DNA from: Halobacteriales archaeon QS_3_64_16
GTDB taxonomy: Archaea; Halobacteriota; Halobacteria; Halobacteriales; Halococcaceae
Reading direction: 5' to 3'
Assembly: GCA_003021705.1 (NCBI GenBank)
Contig: PXRJ01000024.1
Location: forward strand, 1 to 61,163
Length of the DNA stretch: 61,163 nt
Part shown: positions 53,448-61,163 of the stretch, one piece after another
Layout: the number at the start of each line of letters is the position of its first letter
How positions within the stretch are numbered: the first letter of the stretch is position 1
Program-made: the position numbers and the translations under genes
Notes under the pieces: model-generated
Databases searched by the model: none
The model's input: only the letters and a program-made list of their open reading frames with translations
What the model was told of the DNA's origin: nothing

Positions 53448-54172
53448 GCGAGGATCGGGGATCAGGGATCGGAGATCGAGATTTTCAGGGTTCCGAGAGT
53501 TCCCGGGCTCCCGACGGGAAGCGAACAGCGAGGACCGATCGACTGACTGTGCCCTATCGCTACGCCGCGCCGATTGCAGAAGCGACGAGCAACGAGCACG
53601 AAGCGACGAGCAACGAGGGCTACGGGAGGCTCCCGGCCTGAGCCCAGAAAGGTAAGTAGGGCGATCGGACCGGGAACGTGACGGACGACTGTCGTCCGCC
53701 CGACAGTGCTGTGTGCAGACACGACACAACGGACACGCGCCCGTTGCATGGCCGAAAAGAGCCTCACGGCCGATGACGGTTCGGGGTACGATCGTACCTG
53801 GTTTTAGTACCGGAGGCCGGTGGCGGTGACCTGCCCCTTCGAGCGAGCACCGTCTGAAGCGACGGGCTGCCGTGAGCCGAGCTACGAGCGAAAGGAAGTG
53901 AGCGCTTCCAGCCTCGGGCGGTCCCAGGAAGGTGAGTGGGTCGAACGCGGGCCGGAAGCGATGCGGACGGGTGGCACGCCGTCCACGTGTCGACATAGAC
54001 ACGGTGTGCAACAGGTTCGGAGCTGTTGCGAGCCATATCGAGAGCGAGAACTGAAAGGAGGTTTGGGGTGCGTTCGTGCACTGGGTCGCGGCCCTGACCG
54101 CTCGACGCTCGTCGCCGGGTAGGATCGCCCTCAATTCGAGGCCCGGTTCGAACGCCGAACTACCGTCCCCAT
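53448..54172. other. Intergenic region with simple repeats, no gene recognised
   Basis: About 725 bases between the broken HTH-10 gene and the M14 peptidase. At its left end are three to four copies of a GGGATC-like word (53454-53482). An 18-base direct repeat lies at 53579-53617. The middle (53750-54120) is moderately GC-rich, and its open frames have neither the composition of haloarchaeal proteins nor a known pattern. I looked for the conserved cores of RNase P RNA and SRP RNA and did not find them. Confidence 0.35.
53579..53617. repeat. Short direct repeat, 18 bases with a 3-base spacer
   Basis: GAAGCGACGAGCAACGAG occurs twice, at 53579-53596 and 53600-53617, separated by CAC. The copies are identical. 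Two copies are too few to call a CRISPR, and the spacer is too short. It may be a recent slippage product. Confidence 0.6.
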
Positions 54173-55570
54173 CTATCGCGTTCCAACCGGTCCGGGCCCG
54201 ATGCCGAGCCCGCTTCCCCCGCCGTTCGCGGCGCTCGCTTCGCTGCCGGCCGCTTCGTTCTCGGTCGTCTCCCCTAAGTCCTCGCCCTTGAGCGGGATCT
54301 CGAAGTAGCTCTCCGCGTCTACACTACTCAGATCCGGGTCGGCCGCCAGTGCTTTCCAGGTCTCCTTGAACCCGACCCGCGTGGCTTCGAGCTTGAGGCC
54401 AAAGCCTCTGGAACCCACCTCGTCGGACTGGCCTGCTATCTCATAAAGCATGCCCGCTGCGCCGGTCCGGGGACAGAGCGTATCGAGATAGGATCCCCAG
54501 AGGCTGCTGTAGCCGTACCGGGTCACCGAGTCGAAGGCGTCCCACGGGCCAGTGGTTTCAGCGAGGGCGTCGGCGACCAGCGTATTGAGCCGGAGCGATC
54601 GCTCGCTGGTTTCCGCGGAGAGGAACGGATTGGCGTACTCCTCGACCGGAGCGTCGGCGTCGTAGTACGGCGCTCGTTCCTCGTAAGCCGGCCCGAAGGC
54701 TGCCATCACGCTCAACACCGACGGCTCGGGGGGCGAGCCCGACTCAGGCAGCGTCGCGAGCCCCTGATGGTGGTGGGTGATCGCGTAATCGGGATCCGCC
54801 CGGAAAAAGGAATCGACGACGGCGCTCGTCTCCGGTGCCAGCAGGAGGCCGCTCTTCGAGAGGGTCCCGTTCTCGTAGGGCATGTTCAGTGCCCACTCAG
54901 CCTCGCTGCTCTCTTCGTCCTCGCCCTCGCGTTCCAGCTGCGACCACCAGTCACCCTCCCCGTCGGGGACGCCCTCGAAGTCCGTACGAATATTGAAATC
55001 CCGGTTAAGATCGTAGCCAGGGGGTCCATCGTCGGGAGTCGCGTGGTAGTATGGCTCGTACTGGGAGGCATCCGAACTCCACCCCTGGGTGTTTTGTCGG
55101 CGGCTCAGTCGCTCGGTCTCACTATCGTCGTCGGTATCGGTCGCGTACATCGCCCCATCGGGGTTGACTCGCGGGATAACGGTGAGCGTCAGTGCGTCGA
55201 GCGTTCGATCGATTTCCTCGGTGTTCCCGTGGGCGAGTCGGCGCAGCTCGAGCAGTGCGGCCTCGGTGCCGACGGGTTCGTCGCCGTGGATCTGGGTGAT
55301 GAGGTGGACGTTCGTTTCCCCCTCCCCAACCTGCACCTCGTGGATCGGGTCGCCCCGTCCCGTGGACTGGGCGAGTTCCCGCAGCGAGATCCGTTCGCTA
55401 CTGGCGTCGAGGGCTTGCAGATCCCGCGTCAGCTGCTCGTTCGTCCGGTAGGGCCCCGCGCCGAGGTCGATCGGCTCTTCGTCTTCGGTGCCGGCCCCGC
55501 GAACCGAGCCCACTGCCGTTAGACTCGCCCCGACGCTTGCGACCGCCGTTAGAAATCCTCGTCGTTGCAT
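54173..55570 (-). CDS. Secreted M14-type zinc carboxypeptidase (Tat signal)
   Basis: The start is the ATG at 55570, which puts a twin-arginine signal at the N-terminus (MQRRGFLTAVASVGASLTAV, with cleavage near RGAG). The zinc ligands of M14 are seen in ITQIHGDEPVGTEAALLELR (H95 and E98), with the arginine-type region TVIPRVNPDGAMYATD and DLNRDF further on. HHHQGLATLPES carries a later histidine. LYEIAGQSDEVGSRGFGLKL includes a candidate for the catalytic glutamate. The protein is 465 residues long. The C-terminus is a low-complexity Glu/Ala/Gly tail. It is probably exported and trims peptides outside the cell. It sits between the broken HTH-10 gene and grpE. Confidence 0.82.
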   Translation of the reverse strand: MQRRGFLTAVASVGASLTAVGSVRGAGTEDEEPIDLGAGPYRTNEQLTRDLQALDASSERISLRELAQSTGRGDPIHEVQVGEGETNVHLITQIHGDEPVGTEAALLELRRLAHGNTEEIDRTLDALTLTVIPRVNPDGAMYATDTDDDSETERLSRRQNTQGWSSDASQYEPYYHATPDDGPPGYDLNRDFNIRTDFEGVPDGEGDWWSQLEREGEDEESSEAEWALNMPYENGTLSKSGLLLAPETSAVVDSFFRADPDYAITHHHQGLATLPESGSPPEPSVLSVMAAFGPAYEERAPYYDADAPVEEYANPFLSAETSERSLRLNTLVADALAETTGPWDAFDSVTRYGYSSLWGSYLDTLCPRTGAAGMLYEIAGQSDEVGSRGFGLKLEATRVGFKETWKALAADPDLSSVDAESYFEIPLKGEDLGETTENEAAGSEASAANGGGSGLGIGPGPVGTR

Positions 55571-55772
55571 GGTGTGTTCCCCTCCGCCGAGCGAGTCGTG
55601 ATCTGCTAGCGGACATCGCTCGTCCGTGAGCAGAAAGCGTGACTCGTTCGGTCGGCTGCTTCTGCCCAGCGCAGTGATATAAAAACGTCGAAGCGTGTTA
55701 GCTAGGCACCAACGGTGGCGACGATCGAGTCGTGGGAGAGGACCACGGTGTGGTAGCTCTAAGGCTCCTCCG

Positions 55773-56534
55773 CTACTCGCCGCCGTCGGCGCTGTTCCCT
55801 TCATCAACCGTTTCGCTCGTACCGTCGCCCTCGCTGACGGTGACCTGGGCCGGCCGGAGGACCTTCCCGCCCATCTCGTAGCCCGGCCGGAAGACCTCGG
55901 CGACCGTTTCTTCGGGCTGCTCGCTGTCGACGCGCAGCATCACCTCGTGGCGCTGGGGGTCGACGTCGGTACCGGGCTCTGGCCCGATCTCACTCACCCC
56001 TTCGTCGTCGAGCACGCGATCGAACTCCTCGAGGGTGGATTCGACGCCGCCCCTGATCTCGGCGTCGCCTTCCTGATCGAGTGCCCGCGCGAGGTCGTCC
56101 CGAACCCCGAGCAGGCGAGTCACGAGGTCCTCGGTGGCGCGCTCGCGCTCCTGGGCGCGCTGGCGATTCATGCGCTTTTTGAAGTTCTCGAAGTCAGCCT
56201 GCTTCCGGGCGAGTTTGGACTGGAGCTCCTCGATCTGCTCGGCGGCGGTCTCTGCCTCGCCCTCCGTCGTAGCCTCCGTTTCGCCCTCCTCCCCGTCCGT
56301 CCGTGCCTCCAGATCCGCGACCAGCGAGCGCAGCGAGGCGATCTCGCGGGCGACTTCCTCCTCCGAAGCCGCCGCGATGCGCTCGGTGAGGTCCTCTACG
56401 TTCTCCGATTCGACCGTGACCGCCGCTGAGGCGGACTCCTCGTCCGCCTCGGCTTCGCTCTCGACGCCGGTCGTCCCCTCACCGTCGTCCGATTCTCCGG
56501 CTTCCTCGGCGTCCGTGGCGTCGCGTTCACTCAT
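55773..56534 (-). CDS. grpE: Nucleotide exchange factor GrpE
   Basis: GrpE releases ADP from DnaK. The first 55 residues are an extremely acidic leader. The long coiled-coil (about residues 75-150, with QIEELQSKLARKQADFENFK and KRMNRQRAQERERATEDLVT) is followed by the four-helix part (LLGVRDDLARALDQEGDAEI). The C-terminal beta-wing that contacts DnaK is FRPGYEMGGKVLRPAQVTVS. Its 253 residues are longer than bacterial GrpE because of acidic ends. It does not adjoin dnaK here, though both are on the minus strand. A TATA-like box lies 26 bases upstream of the ATG. Confidence 0.93.
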   Translation of the reverse strand: MSERDATDAEEAGESDDGEGTTGVESEAEADEESASAAVTVESENVEDLTERIAAASEEEVAREIASLRSLVADLEARTDGEEGETEATTEGEAETAAEQIEELQSKLARKQADFENFKKRMNRQRAQERERATEDLVTRLLGVRDDLARALDQEGDAEIRGGVESTLEEFDRVLDDEGVSEIGPEPGTDVDPQRHEVMLRVDSEQPEETVAEVFRPGYEMGGKVLRPAQVTVSEGDGTSETVDEGNSADGGE

Positions 56535-56835
56535 ACCTACAAACGGTCCACACGCGGGTAAAAGGATTCAGGAATCGAGCGCTCGACGGGCGGCTCGGCC
56601 TCGCCCAACGGGTCGGCTCGGCTTTTGCGGACAGGACGGAGCCTCCCGGCTCAAGGATCGACCGAGCAACGCGAGGGAACCGGTAGGCGAGAGAGGACGC
56701 CTGTGCGCTGCCCTGGAAGCCGACCGACCACCGAGACCGTCTTGCGGCCGATCTTCTTTCTTCTCGTGCCTCCAAGTCGAAGGCGTCCCAGTCCCGCTCG
56801 ATATCGCTCGTGATCGTCTGGGGGTTAGATCACGG
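56535..56835. other. Intergenic region between grpE and the XPB helicase
   Basis: A 301-base divergent gap. The grpE promoter occupies its left end (56557-56564). On the plus strand no clear TATA box is seen before the helicase start at 56836; GGGTTAGATCACGG at 56822-56835 is the only AT-richer piece. No gene or repeat was recognised. Confidence 0.4.
56557..56564 (-). promoter_or_regulatory. TATA-like box of grpE
   Basis: CTTTTACC on the minus strand is centred about 26 bases upstream of the grpE ATG, the position of a haloarchaeal TATA element for a leaderless transcript. Confidence 0.45.
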
Positions 56836-58335
56836 ATGCATAAAAGCACGAAACCACGGGAAGCCGACGAAGCGTTGACGGTCGCCCCGCTCAATGGCCC
56901 GACAGTGTCCGGCGTCAGACTCGTCTTCGAGAACGGAACCGTCCGCATCGACGTCGCGACCGACGCCGCCGACAGCAGGGGAAACGACGCGACCGACGCC
57001 GAGTCGATCCTCGAGTCCCTCCCGTTCGTCGAACGCGACCCCCGGAGCGAGACCTACAGAACGCCCGCCTATCGCTACGCTTCGCTCCGCGAGGCGCTCG
57101 CGGCGGCAGGAATCACCCTCGAGGATCGGGTGTTCGACTTACCCGATCTCGATCTCGAGACGGCCTACGAACTGCGCTCCTATCAGCGCGAAGCCCTTGA
57201 TGCCTGGGGCGCGAACGACGACCGAGGAGTGCTCGAGCTGCCGACCGGCAGTGGGAAGACCGTGATCGGGCTTGCGGCGATCGCGTCCCTGGGGACCTCG
57301 ACGCTCGTCGTCGTGCCGACGATCGATCTCCTCGGCCAGTGGCGCGCGGAGCTCGAAACGGAGTTCGGGATGGCCGAGGGGAAGGCCGGCGACTCGGCTG
57401 AAAAGAGGGAGATAGGCGAGATCGGTCAGCTCGGTGGCGGCATCCAACAGGTCGGATCGATCACCGTCTCGACGTACGATTCGGCCTATCTGCGCGCCGA
57501 CGAGTTGGGCGATCGATTCGGACTGGTGGTCTTCGACGAGGCTCATCACTTGGGCGGGGAGGGCTACCGGGAGATCGCCCGGTTGCTCGCCGCGCCCGCC
57601 CGCCTCGGGCTCACCGCGACCCTCGAGCGTCCCGACGGCGCTCAGGAGGTCGTCGCCGACCTGTGTGGTCCGCTTGTCCATCGCGTTGCGGTCGACGACC
57701 TCGCGGGAACCCATCTCGCGGACTACGATGTGAAACGCATCGAGGTCTCCCTCTCCGAGGCCGAACGCGCTGCCTACGACGACCACCAGGGAACGTTCGT
57801 CGAGTATCTTAGGAACTCGAACCTCGATATGCGCTCGGGCAACGACTATCAGAAACTGGTCATGCGTTCGGGCAACGACCCGCGTGCCAGAGAAGCGCTG
57901 CTCGCGAAACAGCGCGCCCGCGAGGTGATGATGAACGCCGATGCGAAAGTAGCGACCCTCGCTTCGATTCTGGGTCGTCACCGCGAGGACCGCGTCCTGA
58001 TGTTCACCGCGCACAACGATCTGGTCTATCGCCTCTCCGAACGATTCCTCCTGCCGGCGATCACCCACCGGACCGGCGCGGCCGAGCGGCGCGATGTCCT
58101 GGAGAAGTTCCGTTCGGGCGAGTACTCCCGGATCGTCGCGTCGAACGTCTTGGACGAAGGGATCGACGTACCCGACGCGAACGTCGCGGTCGTGCTCTCG
58201 GGTAGTGGCTCACAGCGGGAGTTCACCCAGCGGCTCGGGCGAATCCTCCGGCCGGGCGAGAGTAAGCGGGCACTGTTGTACGAGGTCGTCACCGAGGAAA
58301 CCGCCGAGGAGCGGGTCGCCGACCGGCGGCGCTGA
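56836..58335 (+). CDS. rad25: XPB/Rad25-type DNA helicase
   Basis: An SF2 helicase of the XPB family, the 3'-5' helicase of nucleotide-excision repair, which in archaea works with the nuclease Bax1. From the ATG at 56836 it is 499 residues. The N-terminal damage-recognition-like domain (about 24-110) includes VRLVFENGTVRIDVA. Helicase motifs are Q-type RSYQREALDAW, Walker A LPTGSGKTV (136-142), DEAH at 234-237 (VVFDEAHHLGG), motif III LTATLERPDG and motif VI QREFTQRLGRILRPG. The usual XPB RED loop reads RPD here (265-267). The thumb region is around residues 325-350. The first 22 residues look variable, so the start could be slightly later. The Bax1 partner lies 2.1 kb downstream. Confidence 0.87.
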   Translation: MHKSTKPREADEALTVAPLNGPTVSGVRLVFENGTVRIDVATDAADSRGNDATDAESILESLPFVERDPRSETYRTPAYRYASLREALAAAGITLEDRVFDLPDLDLETAYELRSYQREALDAWGANDDRGVLELPTGSGKTVIGLAAIASLGTSTLVVVPTIDLLGQWRAELETEFGMAEGKAGDSAEKREIGEIGQLGGGIQQVGSITVSTYDSAYLRADELGDRFGLVVFDEAHHLGGEGYREIARLLAAPARLGLTATLERPDGAQEVVADLCGPLVHRVAVDDLAGTHLADYDVKRIEVSLSEAERAAYDDHQGTFVEYLRNSNLDMRSGNDYQKLVMRSGNDPRAREALLAKQRAREVMMNADAKVATLASILGRHREDRVLMFTAHNDLVYRLSERFLLPAITHRTGAAERRDVLEKFRSGEYSRIVASNVLDEGIDVPDANVAVVLSGSGSQREFTQRLGRILRPGESKRALLYEVVTEETAEERVADRRR

Positions 58336-58410
58336 TCGGATGGGAGTTAGTCCTCTCGGCCGAGCGATCCTTTCGACTAGAACAGAACTGATGGGACGAG
58401 AGACGGAAGA

Positions 58411-58860
58411 CTACCCGCTCGTATCGAGGTTCGCTATCGCCCGCTCGACGAGCGCGCCGGTATCGCTCACGATCTCGTCCCACGCCTCGCTATCGGGAGC
58501 CATTCCCATCAGACGAGCGATCCGCATGATCGAGACGTGATAGACCTGCTGCGTTCCGGGACTCTCCTGCCAGACGATCACGTTACAGGGAAACAGACCG
58601 CCGATTTCCAGGCTCTCCTCCAGAGCGCGATCCGCCATCTCGGGATGACAGGCCCCGAGGACGTAGTAAGGATCGCGGTCGGCGTCTACCTTCTCGTTCA
58701 ACATCTCCGCAGGCGAAAACTCCGCGGGCACGCCGAAACCCTCCGCGACGAAGGCCTCGCGGACATGTTCGATTGCCTCCTCATGATCCATAGCCAGCGT
58801 CGCACGCTTCTCGCCGCGATCCTCGGCCGCGATCTCGCTCGGGTCGATCGGCAGTGGCAT
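58411..58860 (-). CDS. DUF302 family protein
   Basis: I prefer the ATG at 58860 (MPLPIDPSEIAAEDRGEKRA); another lies 8 codons upstream. The body matches the haloarchaeal DUF302 group: MDHEEAIEHVREAFVAEGFG, EFSPAEMLNEKVDADRDPYY, VLGACHPEMADRAL and GLFPCNVIVWQES, then VYHVSIMRIARLMGMAP. DUF302 has a beta-alpha fold found in proteins linked to redox or envelope stress. The conserved cysteine in GACHPE and the one in FPCNV are both retained. It has no signal peptide here. It is monocistronic on the opposite strand between the helicase and the beta-propeller gene. The biochemical role is unknown. Confidence 0.8.
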   Translation of the reverse strand: MPLPIDPSEIAAEDRGEKRATLAMDHEEAIEHVREAFVAEGFGVPAEFSPAEMLNEKVDADRDPYYVLGACHPEMADRALEESLEIGGLFPCNVIVWQESPGTQQVYHVSIMRIARLMGMAPDSEAWDEIVSDTGALVERAIANLDTSG

Positions 58861-58951
58861 ACGGGATGGGAGTCTCGGAGCCATTCGAGCCTATCGGTTC
58901 TTCGACGAACAGGAGTCCCAGTGACGCTTACCGTCGACTCCTCGGGCCACG

Positions 58952-60370
58952 TCACGGGGATCGCTCGTGGGTCCCACAGTGACAGTTCCCGATACCATAG
59001 GTGCTCTCGCCACCCTCGGAGAGCCCGACGGACGCGAGAACGGCCATCGCGTTTTGTGTCCGGGTCGGTGCCGGCCGGACGGCCCCGGCGGTCGCTCCGT
59101 AGGGTTTCGAACCGACCGGGATGGTCGCCGTAATCCTGCGGGTCTCGTGATCGATCACCCGCACGACGTTTGCGGTCTGTACGGAGATGTAGAGCTTCCG
59201 GCGGCTCCGATTCCAGGTGCCGGTAAAGGCCTGCCCGCCGAGGTCGATCCGGGTCGCTACTTCCCCTGCGTCGAGATCGAGAACGGTGAGGTCCTCGGTT
59301 CCCGGCGTGAACACGTAGGAAGTTCGGCTATCGGGTCCGATCTCGTTGGTCAACGGACTGCGACCCAAGCCGTCCGCCTCGGTCAATCGACCGCGCTCTT
59401 CCGGACGGGTCGGGTCACTCACGTCCCAGATGCTCTCGGTGCCGGAGGCTCCCTCGTCGTTCTCGACGACGAGGTACTCGCCGTCCCAGGAGACAGTCCC
59501 CATGTAGGGGTTCGCGCTCTCCGCGCCATCGAGCACCGGATCGACCTCGCGCTGGGCGACGACCTCGAAGGCTTCTATGTCGAGTACAGTGAGCGTGCTG
59601 CCGTACAGATCGGGCACGAACGCGTAGGCACCGTCGGGGCCGATCGTGACGTCACAGGGACCGGGACCGCTCCGCGTGCCGGCGTAGTCTTCGGTTCTGT
59701 CGATCCGTCCGGTCACCGCGCCGAATTTTTCGGTTTCGGGATCCGCGCCGACCTGGAACTGCGCGTGAGCGGGTTCGCGGGCGCTGACGAGCAGTCGATC
59801 ACCGCTCGGGGTGCGTTCGAGCCAGTTAGCGTCCGACCCCGTCTCGACGTACGCGACCGTCTCCAACGAGGTTGCGTCGATCGCCCGCACCCCGCCGGCA
59901 ACGTTCAACCAGAGCGCGTCGTTGGACGCATCCACGAGCGTCGGAGTGTACTGGTTCGAGGGGAACGAAGCAGTCGTCCCGATCATCGTCGTCGCGAGGC
60001 GTTCGTCCGTCGTCGAATCGATGACGCTCATCGTCCGCTCGCCGGTGTTGAAGACGTACACCGTCAGTTGCCCATCTATCGGTTCGTCGGTCGTCGTTTC
60101 GCCGTCCGTCGGCCCGCTGGCTGTCTCGTTGTCCGTCGTTCCGCTCGTCGTCGGTCCACTGGCCGTTGTTTCGTCGCTTGCCGTGGCGTTGCCCGGCGTC
60201 TCGCTCTCGCCGCCGGAGGGATCGCCGAGACAGCCAGCAGCCGCACCGACAGTACCGGCGGCGGCCGACGATCGCAACAGCCGTCGCTGGGAGACGCCGT
60301 CGACGTATGGGTCCTGTGCGTCGGGATCGAACTTCCCGGGACGGCCCTGCCCGTCGGAGTCGGATGCCAT
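58952..60370 (-). CDS. Tat-exported lipoprotein with YVTN-type beta-propeller
   Basis: This 472-residue protein has a twin-arginine motif at R29-R30 (VSQRRLLRSSAAAG) and a lipobox ending in C47 (VGAAAGCLGD). It is thus a lipid-anchored surface protein. A Thr/Ser/Gly/Asp-rich linker (about 50-97) precedes a seven-bladed-type propeller with YVTN-like blades: TVYVFNTGERTMSVIDSTTD, AYAFVPDLYGSTLTVLDIEA and YISVQTANVVRVIDHETRRI, ending in IPVGSKPYGATAGAVRPAPT. The C-terminal tail GIGNCHCGTHERSP contains a CHC motif and a further histidine. Such residues could bind copper or another metal, a guess. Similar propellers occur in nitrite-reductase-related proteins. No partner gene is nearby. Confidence 0.78.
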   Translation of the reverse strand: MASDSDGQGRPGKFDPDAQDPYVDGVSQRRLLRSSAAAGTVGAAAGCLGDPSGGESETPGNATASDETTASGPTTSGTTDNETASGPTDGETTTDEPIDGQLTVYVFNTGERTMSVIDSTTDERLATTMIGTTASFPSNQYTPTLVDASNDALWLNVAGGVRAIDATSLETVAYVETGSDANWLERTPSGDRLLVSAREPAHAQFQVGADPETEKFGAVTGRIDRTEDYAGTRSGPGPCDVTIGPDGAYAFVPDLYGSTLTVLDIEAFEVVAQREVDPVLDGAESANPYMGTVSWDGEYLVVENDEGASGTESIWDVSDPTRPEERGRLTEADGLGRSPLTNEIGPDSRTSYVFTPGTEDLTVLDLDAGEVATRIDLGGQAFTGTWNRSRRKLYISVQTANVVRVIDHETRRITATIPVGSKPYGATAGAVRPAPTRTQNAMAVLASVGLSEGGESTYGIGNCHCGTHERSP

Positions 60371-60481
60371 TCGCTCGGCTGTTCGAACGCTCGCCCTAAA
60401 TCGACACGTGATCGAGCGCGCTGACGACGGCTGCCTGTCGGCGGGACCGACCTTTTTAGCCCGAGAGCGTCGAGAGGCGCT

Positions 60482-61163
60482 GTGCTGACGAAGGACCTGC
60501 TGCGGGTCTCGCGAGCCGGCGGCGGGTATTACCCACAGTTCGCCGACCGCGAGGATCGTCCACTCGCCGCCCGAGTGATCGAGAGCTACCGCGAGAACGT
60601 CGGCGAGACCCGCGGGACACTCGATGATGCGCTCGCCGATTTGGAGAGCGAGTACGATTTCAAACTCGTCCGCGGGCTCGCGAAACTCCTCGAGCGCGAC
60701 GCCACCTTCGAGACTCGAGCCGCGGTCGATCCCGAGCGCGCCCGGACGGCCGCTTTCGGTGCTGCTGAAGACGTGGGTGTGATCAGCGAGGCCGAGCGGG
60801 AGCGTGCGCTCGAGGACGCTGCCTCCGCACTCGACTGTACGCCTGCGGCCCTCGAGAACGCCCTGTTTGCCGATCGCGACGAGCGGGCGATACTCGCCGA
60901 TCTCGACCCGCGCTGGAGCCCCGAGGAACTGTGTGTCCAGTACGACCTCTCGCTCGCCCAGACGGCCCTCTTCGACGCGACCGATCTCACGGTTCGCACC
61001 TCCGATCCCCGCGCGCTCGTTTCGTCGATCAAACGTCTCCGACTCATGTACGAGATCGAGAAAACCCCCGAGGGTCGCGTTATCGAGATCACCGGTCCCA
61101 CGCGACTCTTCCGCCGCACGCGGCGCTACGGGACTCGTTTCGCCCGCCTGCTCCGTTTCGCCC
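60482..61163 (+). CDS. Bax1/DUF790 family nuclease, 3' end outside the window
   Basis: A GTG at 60482 opens a frame that is still open at the right edge, so the gene is cut. The start VLTKDLLRVSRAGGGYYPQF is the DUF790 N-terminus. Further blocks are ADREDRPLAARVIESYRENV, YDFKLVRGLAKLLERDATFE, WSPEELCVQYDLSLAQTALF and IKRLRLMYEIEKTPEGRVIE, then TGPTRLF. DUF790 is the family of Bax1, the nuclease that binds the archaeal XPB helicase. The nuclease motif should lie beyond residue 227 and is not visible. In many archaea it directly follows the XPB gene; here a DUF302 gene and a propeller gene on the other strand separate them. Confidence 0.85.
   Translation, partial: MLTKDLLRVSRAGGGYYPQFADREDRPLAARVIESYRENVGETRGTLDDALADLESEYDFKLVRGLAKLLERDATFETRAAVDPERARTAAFGAAEDVGVISEAERERALEDAASALDCTPAALENALFADRDERAILADLDPRWSPEELCVQYDLSLAQTALFDATDLTVRTSDPRALVSSIKRLRLMYEIEKTPEGRVIEITGPTRLFRRTRRYGTRFARLLRFA

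Noticed and set aside
53454-53617. CRISPR-like repeats
   Set aside because: Only two 18-base copies with a 3-base spacer and a short GGGATC slippage tract; no array, no spacers and no cas gene.
53448-54172. Possible structural RNA (RNase P or SRP RNA) in the gap before the M14 peptidase
   Set aside because: I could not find the conserved RNase P core (GAGGAAAGTCC-like) or the SRP helix 8 motif, and no compensating stem pattern was evident by eye.
58967-60424. Open frame of 485 codons on the plus strand across the propeller gene
   Set aside because: The minus strand encodes a clear Tat lipoprotein with propeller blades; the plus-strand product has arginine-rich, non-haloarchaeal composition.
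1-61163. tRNA or rRNA genes and insertion sequences
   Set aside because: No TPsiC-arm pattern (GGTTCGAATCC type) within a plausible cloverleaf, no rRNA core sequence and no transposase domain were seen.

Overview
The window is chromosomal DNA of a haloarchaeon (class Halobacteria). It is GC-rich by eye. The proteins are strongly acidic, with Asp/Glu-rich linkers in GrpE, TrmI, DnaK and NAC. There is an archaeal TFB, ribosomal protein S17e, an archaeal NAC, HTH-10 (Bat-type) regulators, DUF5812 and the haloarchaeal PurN-PurH and FolC-FolP fusions. Many genes overlap by 4 bases (ATGA/GTGA), and TATA boxes lie about 26-33 bases before start codons, as expected for leaderless transcripts. I cannot name the genus. 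I saw no tRNA, rRNA, CRISPR array or transposase.

Layout. Bases 1-5300 hold small hypothetical and zinc-ribbon proteins, an NAC-TrmI pair, a PUA protein and an NYN-domain protein. Bases 5883-9815 are the lysine operon dapA-dapB-dapD-lysA, facing purB. Bases 11345-16375 encode one very large receiver/GAF/PAS histidine kinase. Bases 16651-21629 hold purN-purH, a small membrane protein, a damaged folC-folP fusion and a DUF5812 protein. secF-secD follows (21838-24290). Bases 24334-28164 are a damaged stretch: a GNAT gene with an internal stop, intact rnhB, a P450-like 3' fragment, a frameshifted HTH-10 regulator, a frameshifted CxxC mini-protein and a frameshifted cysteine synthase.

Bases 28341-32707 carry a sodium:solute symporter operon and an acyl-CoA synthetase. 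Two thioredoxin-fold genes (a small thioredoxin and a YyaL-type protein) and rps17e follow. Bases 35968-39626 hold a broken histidine kinase and a three-gene operon (FMN TIM-barrel enzyme, CitG-like, DUF447). Bases 39804-43848 hold a biotin carboxylase/BCCP fusion, a hydroxyacid dehydrogenase and a Gfo/Idh oxidoreductase. Bases 44132-47049 are a compact receiver - HEAT protein - membrane glycosyltransferase operon, followed by gene remnants. The right end contains dnaK, an HTH-10 regulator, TFB, a second and broken HTH-10 gene, an M14 peptidase, grpE, an XPB helicase, DUF302, a beta-propeller lipoprotein and the start of a Bax1/DUF790 gene cut by the window edge.

The most striking feature is a set of at least ten loci where a recognisable protein continues in another frame or past a stop. 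Every frame change fits a deletion: single bases in some genes, and apparent losses of about 30-80 bases at sites that contain conserved blocks in the families. Long genes between them are intact. Either the strain is undergoing real deletion-biased gene decay, or the assembly has local deletion errors. Read data would decide.
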